DNA of 64,000 bases, taken from the NCBI GenBank assembly GCA_007449985.2, contig VIIQ02000622.1, positions 1 through 64,000 of the forward strand, written 5' to 3'. Shown in pieces: positions 49,001 through 60,792 of the stretch (positions are counted from its first letter, which is position 1; the number at the start of each line of letters is the position of its first letter). Source of the stretch: Desmodesmus armatus. Lineage: Eukaryota > Chlorophyta > Chlorophyceae > Sphaeropleales > Scenedesmaceae. The position numbers and the translations under genes were made by a program. The notes under the pieces were generated by a model, which searched no databases, was not told the origin of the DNA, and saw nothing but the letters and a program-made list of their open reading frames with translations.

Positions 49001-52000
49001 GGCTGGCCCTCCTCATCAAACTTGCGCATCTCTCTGCAGGGCAGCAAACGACATGTCCAGTCTAGGACAGATGCACTGAACAACTGTGTTTTGACCCTGG
49101 TGGCACACCTCCCGCGCAACCGTGGCTGGTGCAAGTTGGGTGCATAATGGCATGCATGCTGCTACGTAGGCCACCAGACTACACTCACCTGCACATGATC
49201 TTGACCTGCACAGCAAGCAATCAGGCAGATCAGCACAGTAGGTGTCAACCAGTTGACTTACTTGACAGGAACATACATGCAAAGCCTTGCCTATGGCGGG
49301 TTGCATGCACCAACCCTGCGTCACCAGGCCAGCTTCATGGCAGGCCGCACACTTGTCTGAATGCTGTTGCCGAAGCTTACCTGGCGTACATCCCGGAACC
49401 GGTGGACCTTCTGCAGGTCACCCATCATGGCAACGACGCAGTTGCTGCTCCTGACGTCCATGTCAAGAGTGTTGGCCAACACAGCTGCCTTGCAGACATT
49501 GAATGAGTTATGAAGGGACTTGGCAAGCTTTGCCAGGTAGTGCAGGCGAAGCCACATCAGTGCAGCTCCAGCAGCCATGGCAGGGAAGATGGTGTATAGC
49601 ATCACCTACACAGTGCACAGCCCAAGGTGTTGAACCAAGTCGCATGGAAACACCTGCATGTGTTTCTCGTACCAAGGACAAGTCACTGCTGTCATGCACA
49701 TGATTCTCATGTTCTGACAGCTGTATAGCTTGCGCACCTTGGTCATGAAGTCCTTCAGCGCAACAGGATCAGCATGGCCTCCAATAGTGACCTGTGTCAC
49801 CAGCAGGATGACCGTGACATCCAGGATGGCAAGCCACAGCCCACCCCAAATGACATTGACCAGTTTGTTGTAGTAAGGCACCTGCAAGCCGCACCAGCAC
49901 ACATGTGGGGGTGCTGTGTGCACTCTACCAATATGTGAGCAGCATGGTGTACCACCGAAAGGCAGTCCGGCTGCACAAGCGCCTTCCCTGACATGCATAC
50001 AGGTGCACACACTAGGGACACCTTTGCCAAACTTATGATCACTGCCAAAGCAACTCACCCCGTCAAAGTGGTAGTACACAACGCCCCACATGGCCACCGC
50101 CATGAAGCCTGCTTGTATGGTGGTGAGCTGGTCCAGCACGGTGGCAACAAGTACAAAGATGACCTTCAGAACCAGCATCTTGATGGTAGTCACCTCGTCT
50201 GAGCTGGAGATGCAGCTCCTGTTCATGGGGTTGACATCGCATGCACGCATGCCCTGTGGACAACACAAAACATACACATGGTGATGTATCAGGTCATCAG
50301 AGCCCCCCTGATTGCAGCATCCTGGTGACAACATGCCACAAACACTGGGCATGGGCAGCGGATGCTGGAGGACAAGCCAACCCGCTTTACGGTGATGGGA
50401 TGCGTGCGCCGCACGCATGGAAGTGACTTCCATGCCGGGTGATGACTGGAAACACTCACCATAAGCAGCACCATGCTGACAATCAGCAGGACCATCACAC
50501 CAGCAAACATCATATGGGCCAGGTGTGGCATAGCCGTGCAAGCTGCACAGCACCGACACATGCAGGGGTTCAGCACTCAGGCACCAGTAACAAACCAGCA
50601 GTACTGCAAAGCTTCGAGGGTATGCAATCAAATCCCATCAGCCCTGCTGCTGGTTGGTTTGACGGCACGGCTCTCACTTTGCTCTGTGAAGTACACATGC
50701 ACCGCTGGCAGGCCCTCCTGAATGTTGAGCCATTTGCAGGTGAACAAAAACGCCGTGTAGTCAAGCAGATTCGGCCAAGCGATGCAGAACATCACCAGTG
50801 CCATCAGCTGCAGGAGACCGATAAGCCTGCAGCAAAACACAGCACAGCACAGCACAGCATGGGCGTGCAGAAAATGGCGTGCGAGTGCATGCAGCAGACC
50901 TGTATGTGGCATGTGGCATAATGACATCCTGCAGGTCCTGCCTAGTGCACCTAGTCCTCATCCAGCCCACAATGCTCACCTGCGCAGCCAAGGATTGACG
51001 CTGTCGGAGCCTTTCAACACCAGCGCCACCCACACAGTTAGCGCTAGAGTGGCGAGGGTGACACCTGATATGATGTAGAACACTGTGACGTACAGGCCAT
51101 AGCCCTGCCGTGCCACGAGGGGCCTGATCAGTGTCCACTCAATTGCCTGGAAGGCCCTGCAGCATCCAGCACAAGACGCACACACGGTGTGGGACAAGTT
51201 TCAGCCTTCCGCTATCGCACCCCCCCCCCCCACCAACCTGCACGGATTTTGGCAAAACAAGCACCCACACAGTGCATGCAGCATTCAAATCAGCTTACCA
51301 CAGGTTCTGTTGAAGCATCCAGGGGAAGCTGAAGTTCACCACGATGCGGAAGAACTACAGACACCAGCACAGAACAGGCATGGCGCCGGGCAGAGTGAGG
51401 TGACGTTTGCACAGCATGCACAACTCAAGTGGCTCTCAAGCAGGCGCGCTGCTGGCAGGCACCATAGCACGGCACCTGGGCAGGAGATGCACCGACTGTG
51501 CTGAGCATCAGTCGCTCCCCATCAGTGTGCTGGGTGGGCTGGTGCAGTAGGCCCAAACTCTACACAAAGCACACCTGCATGAACTCCAGCACAGTGCGGA
51601 GGATCGCCACACGAAGGGATGTGTCCATGGTCCTGTTCTTGGTGAGGGTGTAGAGGGTGGCAAAGAGACCCTCCTGGAAGGACTTGTTGTTGGAGCCAAG
51701 GTCATCACCAGCGTCAGCTCCATCAGGCCTGCAGTTAGCGAGCGCCTAGGGTGAGTGATTAGTCCCTACAAGGCAGGGGCCTGCTGCAGGCAAGGTGGCT
51801 TGCGACAGCCACTACTTGTACCTCACCCTTCTTGGAGGCTGTTGAGAGCACGTGTGTCAGTGTTGTCAGAAGCTAGAGAGCTGCCTCCTGCAGAACTTGA
51901 AAAGCTGCAAGCAAAATATGGAGTGACACATCGTGTCAGCACTGCTGTGGTGGTTGGTGGCATGTGCTGTGCTGTGGTCCGCACAGCAGCAGCCTGGCGT

Positions 52001-52112
52001 CCACAGTGCAAGACCCGGCCAGGCCGGAGGATCCAGCCTGCTGAAACATTTATAGAACCCACTGCTCGTACCTTCCTCCTCCGGTAGTTTCAGAGCCCGT
52101 GGCCTGACTCAT
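37046..52112 (-). CDS. TmcB-like multi-span membrane protein with PAS domains
   Basis: A ~15-kb gene with some 45-50 exons, roughly 1,800-2,000 residues. Start MSQATGSETTGGG at 52110-52112. The first exons are 52072-52112, 51827-51904, 51575-51728 and 51299-51354, in consistent phase. Stop TAA at 37046-37048. The N-terminal half has several membrane spans (for example GYGLYVTVFYIISGVTLATL near 51.1 kb, and others to 49.3 kb). A TPR-like region follows at 49.0-47.6 kb (MARMPNNPSLLIMYASYMIE, VYARFLEYVRNEP). PAS-type segments lie at 47.4-44.6 kb (SIMMVNQATLSMFGYQKGEL, ADALGINAGDLVGRSFSNLC, GVPQSLFGFDAHQLVGQPLS). More spans (42.5-37.5 kb) and a Gly/Met/Gln-rich tail end it. This order matches tiny-macrocysts (TmcB/TmcC) proteins. 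A sensing role at a membrane is family-level inference; the ligand is unknown. Confidence 0.82.
48842..48877. repeat. CA microsatellite in an intron
   Basis: Two runs of (CA)n broken by one CC, inside an intron of the TmcB-like gene. Confidence 0.9.
51220..51231. repeat. Poly-C tract, 12 bases
   Basis: A homopolymer run in an intron of the TmcB-like gene. Confidence 0.9.
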
Positions 52113-54467
52113 TTTCAAGGGCCAAACAGCAGTTGCTGTGCTGCTGTTGTGATACTACAATCGATACTGCTGTGTGCACCTGGTCGGCAACTTGCAGCTG
52201 AAACAGGGTAGACTAGTTATAATCAACTGTCAGTTGCAGATGTGTGAAGGCGCAGCCCTTGGATCGGCAGCTGCACAAAAGGATTTTCTCATGGATGGGA
52301 GTCCGACGAGCAGTGCACCCAGCCTGTCAAGACTGCGTTTCATAGCAACGGCTTAAGGATCCAAGTACATCGAGAACATGTCACAGCCCGTGCTTCAAGC
52401 TTCGTCAGAAATTGTCAGTTGCAGCTGTCAGTTGCAGTTTGAACACATGTGCTGATCATTGAACTCATAAGCTCAACTCAGCTACCACTTAGCTTGGCCG
52501 TAGTTATGCTACGGTTGCTGGAAAACAGTCAGGTTGAATAGTCCGTGATCATGCACCCAGGGGATCCTCCACAAGCCCAAGATATGAGATTCTAGCTTTG
52601 GGGGTTGACGCCAAAACCTGATCCCCCCTGACCTTTTTGCAGGCTCTTTGGCCCCTGAAACAACCCCTGAGCAGTACAGGGCTTGGATGAGGCACTGGTT
52701 CCTTGTAGTGGTTGCACCAAAATGATGAAGGTTGTCAGAACAGTAAGAGAGCTGGCTTGTCTATTGTATATATATGTATTATAACCTGTTAAATTCCTGG
52801 GCCAATTGGGCCACTCAGTTGGCCACAGCACATGGTCAAAGTCGGGGGGTGTCTACCGCGTTTTTGTTCATGGCATGAACAATGGCCTTGACCAGCTCAT
52901 ACTCTTCTGCTGTTGCGAATCTGACCATGGGACTGCCACCATACATCTTAGAATGGTTTGTACTGTACAATGGCACCTTGAAACGTGCTATTGGGCACAC
53001 TTGACTGAAAACCACTGTGGCTGCCTTTGGAGTTGAACCGATGACGTCTGACGGGCAGGTGTCACAAGCTGTTACAGCAAGCCTACAAGCACTTCGGCAG
53101 CATGAGCAAGCCCATCAGCAACATGTTGGCCTCATGTAGACTCTTTAGCTGCTCTCTGTGCCTGGAGGTGCCATTCTGTGCTGCGGGATCAACCAGATCA
53201 AACTGTTGGAGACCATGCCCAACACTTCATACTGCAGCGCGACTGGTTATAGAACAATATTATTCTGCTCCAGTATGGCTAGACAATCAGGTGAGCTGTT
53301 CAGCAACCCTTGTACAGCTTCCTTTTGACAGCAGCTGCATGTGGGTGCCTGCAGGCTGTGGCCACAGGGGGCCCATGGGGTGCATGCACGCTGCTGTTTG
53401 GCAGTAGACCCCCCCCTGCTATTTTTTATATTATGCACCATTCACTACCTGCTGCTCCCCACCCTCCTATTGTGTTGCAACCCTACTGAGGTGGCACTGC
53501 CGGTGCCCCGCCATGCACACATAAAGTGTGCAGCATGTGCAGCAATTTCACTGTAACTCAATGCAAACGACTGAGCCCCCTAGCACATCTTCCCCAAGTG
53601 TAACGTATACACCAGCCCTGCATTAGCCACTGAGGCCTGGCAATTGCTGTGGCTTCTTGGGTCCTTGCTGCTGCCTCTCCGGGGGCATGCCCGCAGGGCT
53701 GCCGGTGCTGCTGTTCCTGCTGCTTCTCCCCAGCCCTTGCAAGTATTGAATCTGACACATGCTCAACAGTGTTATCTGGAAGCTACTGTGGCCACAGGGC
53801 CTGCATGGGGCTGCTGCACAGACAGCTGATCCTGGCTTGGCAAGGCCATGCACCTGATGCGCGTCTACAGCGCTGTCTGAATGATTCAACGAACAGACTA
53901 CGAGTTCCAGTTGCAAGATGCAGCGTTCCTTCGCGTTCAACAGAGTTCAGTTGTTTCCTGGGAGCCCTCTACCTCATCTTCTTGCACATCATACTGCTCG
54001 CTTCCGTCACCGCTCCATGTAAATATTGCACAGAATGCTGATACGTATGTGTTCTATGACTTGGGCCAAACTCTGCTTGTAGTTGCTTGCCCTCAGCGCA
54101 GAGGGGCCCACAGGACAGCAGCACGGGTCCACAGCAAGGGACATTTTCATTTTCATTTTCGAGCATAGGCATCGACGCGCAAGCAAACGCTGCAAACTAA
54201 GCATGTGTGACATACAGAAGTGTGACCGGACCGTTCCTAGCGCAGCAGAACGACCTATTTCTGCCCTGGTTGACCATGGGGTTCTGAGGCCCCTCGGGAA
54301 AGTCAAAGACCTGGGTGCCGCAGTTTGGTGCAACCACTACCTTGGATGAGGCACTTGGAATGAGCAGCTGCTAACCCCCAAAATCCCTGCTGCTTCAGGC
54401 TGTTGTTGCAACCGAGCCCTCTCTCCCACCCCCACCCCGGGTCAACCCATGCCTCGCATCATCTCCG

Positions 54468-54485
54468 CCCCCCCCCCCCCCCCCC
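54468..54485. repeat. Poly-C tract, 18 bases
   Basis: An uninterrupted C run in intergenic DNA. Confidence 0.95.
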
Positions 54486-54647
54486 TAAGTCTTGGATTTG
54501 TGGGGTAGACCAGTGCTAAGCACAACATGCAGGAGCGGATCCTCCTTGCCCGCCGTGTGTTGTGCAGTCTAGAGAAATCAGAAGCGGTGGTGCCTGCAAG
54601 CGGAGGCTCCAGCAATTGTCCGGAAACTGAAGCGTGCGGCATGGATG

Positions 54648-54727
54648 CATGCTACATTTGCGCTGCACTGACGATCTGCAAGTGCGGCATGCTACATTTG
54701 CGCTGCACTGACATCCGCAAGTGCAGC
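54648..54727. repeat. 40-bp direct duplication
   Basis: CATGCTACATTTGCGCTGCA begins at 54648 and again at 54688. The second copy differs by a few bases near its end. Confidence 0.85.
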
Positions 54728-54806
54728 AGTCACAGTTGCCTCTGCCCACTAGACTGCACGGCCAGCCTGCTTTGCCAGCAGCAGTACATCAAGCGCACTT
54801 ACGCAC

Positions 54807-54811
54807 TTACA
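54807..54811 (-). terminator. TGTAA-type poly(A) signal for small gene at 55089
   Basis: TTACA on the plus strand, 278 bases beyond the stop at 55089. Confidence 0.3.
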
Positions 54812-55088
54812 CACCAGGCCTGCAGCTGTCTTGGGCAGGATAGGCCTTCACGGTCATGACCAGGCTGGCAGGCTCTGTAGTGCCCTGGGACGTGAGTCAC
54901 AACCTGCTGCACAGCCAAAGTAGGACCAGCAGTCCAAATCCAGACTGTGAAAACAACGTCATGACATGGCACAATAACTGGCAGCACAGAAACCAATTCA
55001 GGGACCCCTGAGCTGTGCAGGGGCAAGATACCATGAAGCCCACCAGACCATGCCAGCACGTCACACCATGGGGACACTCACGACTGAC

Positions 55089-55812
55089 TCAGTCGGACTT
55101 GGGCCCCGGGCCGGCCAACACGCCCTTGAGGGACTGCACAGCAGCACCAAAGGGCGAGGAGGGTCGTGAGGAGGCTGATGCGGATTCTGCAGGCACAGGG
55201 AGGCGCTGAGCGGCTGCCGCTGGGGCTAGCATCTGCATCCAAGTTTCCTGCAGGACAGCGGCTGTCCAGGCTGCTGGTTGCTGTATTCCCGCCGCTGGTG
55301 CTGGCAGCGCTGCTCAGCATGTTGCTGCAGGTGGCCCACCTGGAGTCCAGGATCAACTGGATCAGCTCCTGCAGCTCTCACAGCTTGTCCTCCTGTGCAT
55401 ACGGCAGCTTCAAGCGCAGCTTGGTGTTCGCTGTTTGGCGGTTGGCGCTGGCCAGCCGGCTGCGGTGGACCTCTGCGCTGCGGTTGAACACAATCATGCC
55501 TGCCACAGTCTGCAAGGGCACAAGGAGCGCGACATGCGGCACAATCAGTGCAGGACTCTGCACACGTTGGCAACGCGCAGCATACTGGACGTGCTGCACG
55601 TCGTGTCAACACACACAAATGTGTACATAGTCAAAGCATGGGACATCATCACATCGATATCTTCTGCACTGGTGTGTGCTAACAATGCACGCTTTGAAAA
55701 TTAGAAATCCAAAGGTCAGCTGCTGCATTGAGGTTAGCCCTAGCATCAAAAGCAGTACCCACCCGCTGGACCTGAGCAAGAGGCAGGCAAATGCAGCTCT
55801 GCGCACATCCAT
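55089..55812 (-). CDS. Small membrane-anchored protein, unrecognised
   Basis: The start MDVRRAAFACLLLRSSG (55763-55812) ends at a GTGGGT donor. The next exon reads PALIVPHVALLVPLQTVAGM then IVFNRSAEVHRSRLASANRQ and ...KLPYAQEDKL, ending at a GTGAGA donor near 55380. The N-terminal half has one or two hydrophobic segments, followed by a basic part. The 3' end is uncertain because two frames overlap at 55200-55350. The one ending SPFGAAVQSLKGVLAGPGPK and SD (stop 55089-55091) has the more protein-like composition. The other would end near 55078. I do not recognise the family. It is a separate gene from its neighbours, tail-to-head with the TmcB-like gene. Confidence 0.5.
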
Positions 55813-56591
55813 GGCAGTAGCTGCTGCGGGCCACAGAAGGCTAGGTCGGGCATGTGATGCTGAGGCAGAAGCTGTTGAGGCTCACGTGGCATTGCTCAAG
55901 GTTGCTGTGCATCCCGTGTGACAATGGCAAGCTTGTGCAAGCCAAAAGAAAGTCAAATGGTTGGCATCGAGGTTTTGCTGCATCATGCATACCGGGTATG
56001 AACCTCCATGCGCGTGCAAGCGCCTGGAGGCCTTGCTTGTGACTGCATGACCACCCCTGATCACGCATCTGATGGTGGAGGCCTTTTCCGATCACCATTT
56101 TTCGTGACGACATGGCTTGGCGCTGACCGGCGAATCCCCTGGCTAGACGAGCCCTACCCGGCAGACGCACAGGACAAGCGCGCTGTGCGGACCGTTCGAC
56201 CCCGCACCGTATGCCCTCCCGCCAGCATATCGGCGTGCAAGAAGCAAGGCTCACCGTCAACACGTCCGATCGCCCGTGAAATATTGATGTTTCATGCAAT
56301 TACACCACGCAACAGAAACCATCTGCGGTGCAACAAGAGATTACCCGATATGGCGCCTTGCAAACGACGCAGGAGCATGGCGGTCGCAAAGTTTCTGGCG
56401 TTCTAATACTTGAGCTTGTTCAGACATCTTGTGGCACCACTGGACTTTCACGAGGTTTAAGGGCACCAACACGTTCAACCGTTGGGGTATGGCTGCTGTA
56501 TCTATCTCGCAAGCATCTAGCCAACAGCATCGCTGTTCCTGACTTCCGACTTGACCCCGATCTGAACCAAGAAGCGCAGAACTTGGATCAG
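55813..56591. other. Divergent intergenic region
   Basis: Upstream flank of the minus-strand small gene and of the plus-strand acyltransferase. An in-frame stretch without stops runs upstream of the chosen acyltransferase start (DFRLDPDLNQEAQNLDQ just before MSKYD), so its true start could be earlier. Nothing else is recognised. Confidence 0.5.
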
Positions 56592-59430
56592 ATGTCGAAG
56601 TATGATGTTCTCAAAAGCCCGTACATAGAGCTGGAAACTCCCTTCACAGCATGGTACGTTTTGCGCGTTGCACTTACATCCGGGCTCGGACCTGGACTCG
56701 AACGTTGGCAGGACTGCTGTCTGCCACCTTGGACCACGGTGGAAGGTGACCAGAAGGTTCTGCAGCGACAGCTCAGTCAGCTCAGGGCCCTGAACCAGTC
56801 CTTGTTTGTGTTGCAGGGAGGCTACCAAGATGGTCTTGCTCCTACCTACAGTCCCAGTCCGCCTGGCCATAATAGTGGCAGCCTTCATTGCGGTGGCTGT
56901 GGTCAACAGCTTGGCAACCCTGGGCTGGTGAGACATCCATAGCCCTCTTCGTCGTGTCCTAGGGCAAACGATGTATGAGCTGCAGTGTGTACAGCCCAAA
57001 ACTCCTGGCCATTGAAGGAAGCAGCCGATGTATGCTATACATGATAGCATGGTGCCTCCATAATGTGCACAATGCACGGCTTGTGTTGCTGCAGTGACAT
57101 GGAGAAGCCGCTGCCACGCTGGAGAAGGAGGCTGGTGGAAGTCAGCAGTAAGAGCTGCTGTCGTGTGTTTTTATTCTGCTTGGGCTTCTGGCGGCCACAG
57201 GTGGTCGGCCGTGACAACTACAAAGTGGGACAAGAGATGGGAGCGGTGAGTAGCCTGCAAAATGTCTTGGCCAGACAACCCCGAATATGCAATGATCAGG
57301 AGGGCCCCAAGATGAACGCACTTTCAGGCTTACGGCACAAATTATCCACACAGTGCATGTGCCAGGTTGTGCAGTGCGCATTCATGCTGCTGCAATTGAG
57401 TGCATCTTGTGCCTCCCGCTATGCCTCGGTCCTGCCGCCCACCACCACATAAGTATTCAACAGCACGGTGTGCTGGGCTGCTGCTCATTGTTGGCTGTGC
57501 AGATCGGCATCTTCAACCATGTTTCCTATCTGGATGCTTTCGTACTGGTGTCAGCCTTCTGTGTTTCTGGCGTCACATTCAACTTCTCAAAGCACCTGCC
57601 CATCCTGGGATATGGGGTGCAAGCGCTGCAGAACCTCTACCTGCCTCCTGCTTATGACAGTGGAGTAAAAGTCGACACTCGCCGGGCAAGGCAGCACAAA
57701 AGCATGGTTGATATGATCAAAGAAAGGTTGGCTGTGTGTGGATCTTTTGGTAACATGCTGCAGATTTTATCTGTGGCTGTGTAGGCTTGTTGAGGCATGC
57801 ACACTGCACCCAGCTGACTGAACGTGATGGCAACGTATTTTGAAGCATTGGCGCTTATCTTCACATGATCCGGCTGCTTTGTACAATGGCTTTGAACACA
57901 TGTACGATCAAAGAAGTTTGATGGGCAGCCTATGCAGGCAGCATTTTTCAAATGTGCCACCCGCAGCAGTTGGCAACTCCATTCAAATCTGTGTTTGCTG
58001 GGTTTGCCTCCCATCCCTACCTCCCATCCCTACAGGGCCTCAAATCTCAAGATGCCCATGCTTTCAGTGGCCCCAGAGGGCTGCTTGAGCCACGGCAGGT
58101 GTGTGCTGAAGTTCAGGACAGGCGCATTCGTGGCTGGCTGTCCCGTGGTGCCCTTGGTCCTGCGCTACAAGCTGGCCCCCCACAACCCAGCCTGGACCAT
58201 CATCGTACCGTTCTGGCATGTGGTGGGTATCAACCTCAGCCATCTTGTTGCACAACTGCCAAATGTGCGATGGCGGCGCGCCAGCAACACCGGCCTGCAC
58301 AGGCATGCCTGTTGTGCTAAGCTTCTGTGGTCGTGCATCGAAGGCCCCTAGGGTCAGCCTGGCCTGGTGCGGCCTACAGAATGTTTGACGCCTGCAGACA
58401 AGGATATAGTAGTTGTTGACATGATTCATTCAGGCTTTGCCTAAGCAGATTGCTCAGCTAGGCTACGAGAGAATATGTTTGGTCACCGGGCATCGCTGCC
58501 TGCTGTGTACTGTTGGCTGCCTGCAGTTGCGCATGATGTGCCAGGTGTCAAACAGCGTCACACTGGAGGTACGACTGGGCTTGAAAACCTGCCGCATCTT
58601 CATCTGCGCCATTGACATGCAGTGGGAGCCTCCCACAGCATGCCAATGGCGCAGATAGTTGATGCCAGTGCGTGTGCTGCCAGCCCCAGTCTGAGAGTTT
58701 GGCTGACATAGGAAGCTTCTTCTGCGCCACCTAGAGAACGCGTCACAAGTGAGTTGCGGCATAGCCCTAATGTTGTTGGAGGATTTGAACTGGCTGCTGG
58801 CTGAATGAATTTTCCCCTTGAATTGGAAGCACTGCAACTTAGGCCAAGTTGGTTGTGTGGTCCTGCCTGCAGGCCATGCCGCCCTACATCCCCAGCCAAG
58901 CTGAGAAGAGCGACCCAGCACTGTATGCAGCCAACGTCAGGAAGCTTATTGTGAGTCACGTGCCACACAGGGCTCACAGTGGCACAGTCTCTGCCCGCAT
59001 GCCATGCAGGGGGTGCCAGCTGACAGCATCTGCATCTTGTTCATGCCGCCTGGCCTCCAACCACACTTGTTGAATTACTAAAGCTTGGTTTTCTGCTAGT
59101 ACGCAAGTCCAGCTGCACTGTCATGCCAGGGAATCTTCCAGCTGCCAGCCACTAAGTAAGTTAAAGGGTGCAGCACGCTGACACCGTTCCCTGCCTCAAC
59201 GCACGCTGCTGCTGCTACTGCTGCTGCTGCTGAAGGCTGACAATCTTGGTGTGCCGCTGGTTGAGGAGGACCGCAGTTACGCCTTGGGCCTGGTGAATGC
59301 AAACATTGGTGTTAGCTGGGATGGGCGCCGCATTGTGGACCCTCTTGGCATTGTGGACGAGCAGGGCATGTGTGACCTGGAGCCATTCATGCCTGCCAAT
59401 TTCAAGAAGGACAGCAAGAAGCAGCACTGA
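56592..59430 (+). CDS. LPEAT/LPCAT-type lysophospholipid acyltransferase
   Basis: Eight exons: 56592-56653, 56817-56927, 57095-57245, 57503-57726, 58036-58222, 58527-58568, 58873-58950 and 59236-59430. All phases agree, giving 349 residues. Start MSKYDVLKSPYIELETPF. A membrane span follows (LLLPTVPVRLAIIVAAFIAV). Motif I is NHVSYLDAF, with His and Asp spaced as the catalytic HX4D. VAPEGCLSHGRCVLKFRTGA is the phosphate-binding block, then GCPVVPLVLRY. Near the C-terminus DPALYAANVRKLIADNLGVP matches the LPEAT-type ending. The enzyme would transfer acyl groups from acyl-CoA to a lysophospholipid at the ER. The usual PEGT is PEGC here. EF hands found in some relatives are absent. The head-group specificity cannot be read from the sequence. 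Confidence 0.88.
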
Positions 59431-60022
59431 ACTGTGTTTGGCAGTACCGCAGGATAGTTGTCGCCGTGCGCGTGGGGTACAAATACAGGCTGAGTTTGTG
59501 TGGACACTTTTGTGCCGACCAGCGCGGCGCTGTTGCTCCAACCGGCATGCATGGATGCAGCTTAGGGATGTGCAAGTGTATTGCTGATGTCAGATCAGTT
59601 GGCGGCAAACTGTGCTGAGAGGCTGAATGTGTTCGCTGTCTACTAGCTACTAGTGGTAGCAAGCAATCTGGGGGGGGGGGGGAACCAGGGTGGCAGGACT
59701 GCAGCGTGCTTCTACAGGCCTGAGTAGGTGCTGCAGCATGTAGCATCAGGCTAGGTAGCCTCCCGGAGCAATGTGCACGTGCTGCACGGTGCAACTTCAT
59801 GCCAAGTTTGATACCTGTTGTGTGGACACAGCAGACTCTGGCAGTGCCAATTGCCAGCACTGGAAGTGCAATTGCAGGCAATCTCAATGCAAGCATCCGC
59901 TGTTTAAGAGGACTTGTGTGCCAGGCATTCTGTGACCTGCGTACGACTCGTACGTAGTGGCACTGCGGCTGTCGGTCCTGTTGTACGTTGGCACTGCAAC
60001 GGCTGTGATCGGCAGGTGTGGC

Positions 60023-60027
60023 TGTAA
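60023..60027 (+). terminator. TGTAA poly(A) signal, acyltransferase
   Basis: About 590 bases after the stop codon, a plausible but long 3' UTR. Confidence 0.3.
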
Positions 60028-60483
60028 CAGTTGATGTGTGGTCAGACTTGCACAGCTTGACAAGGTTACCAGGTGGCTAGTGTCGGATCACTCCCTTCAA
60101 ACTTGATTTGTAGGACCACGGGAGGCGTTACTCCACTATTCAGCCAGAATGCAAGGACTCCATTGCTGAACATGTGAGGCATGTAGCTCTGAACCATCTT
60201 GCGCCTACAGCAACTCGGCGTTCTTTACATACACAGCTGTTGATACAGTGCACATACCAAGTACATGTATACAGCGGAGATAAAGTTGGCTGCGCCTGGC
60301 AGCAGCAGCAGCTGCTCTCACGGTGGGAACACCTCCCAAGCAGCAGCTGCCCCATCCATCACAGCCAAATTGACCTTGAGGCCGGCACACTTGCTGAGAC
60401 AGCAGCGGTATGTACGTATGCTACTAGTAGTACTCAAGACATCGCAGGCCTGTCCTAGGACAGAACCACACAGCATGTATCAT

Positions 60484-60507
60484 AGGGTTTAGGGTTTAGG
60501 GTTTAGG
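60484..60507. repeat. Internal telomere-like block (AGGGTTT)3
   Basis: Three perfect units of the plant-type telomere repeat plus AGG, between two genes in convergent orientation. Confidence 0.9.
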
Positions 60508-60792
60508 ACAAAACCACACTCATTGCCTCGCTTTACTGCAATGTCACAACTTTGCCATCGCACTTCCCCATTTCAACCCCATAGGGCAATGCATTGAAGG
60601 CACACGGCAGCCAGCCAACAGGGGCTGCTTGAAAGGCTTTGCGGCCCATGCAGCAACACTAAGCTGCCAACGCATGCCGCATGCACTGCACGACCAGACA
60701 ATTGAGACAACCCAACTCAACACATAGTCACTTTGTGCAGCATCGTGCAGCAAGCACCTGCCAGTGGGGACATTAGTGACATGTGTGTGGCG

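Larger units (their letters stand above)
52113..55088. other. Gene-poor stretch upstream of the TmcB-like gene
   Basis: The first few hundred bases are the likely promoter of the minus-strand gene. No recognised gene lies in the rest. A minus-strand segment near 53630-53760 reads IQYLQGLGRSSRNSSTGSPA then GMPPERQQQGPKKPQQLPG to a stop, with an AG acceptor before it. It may be a terminal exon, but I could not build a gene from it. The motif CTTGGATGAGGCACT occurs twice in the same direction (near 52682 and 54342). Confidence 0.45.
59431..60792. other. Convergent intergenic region
   Basis: 3' flanks of the acyltransferase (plus) and the PAQR-type gene (minus). Contains a 13-base poly-G run (59670-59682), a TGTAA at 60023-60027 and an internal telomere block. 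No gene seen. Confidence 0.6.

Noticed and set aside
53000..53060. tRNA-like B box (GTTCAACTCC on the minus strand)
   Set aside because: The flanking T-stem does not pair, and no acceptor, D-arm or anticodon arm can be drawn.
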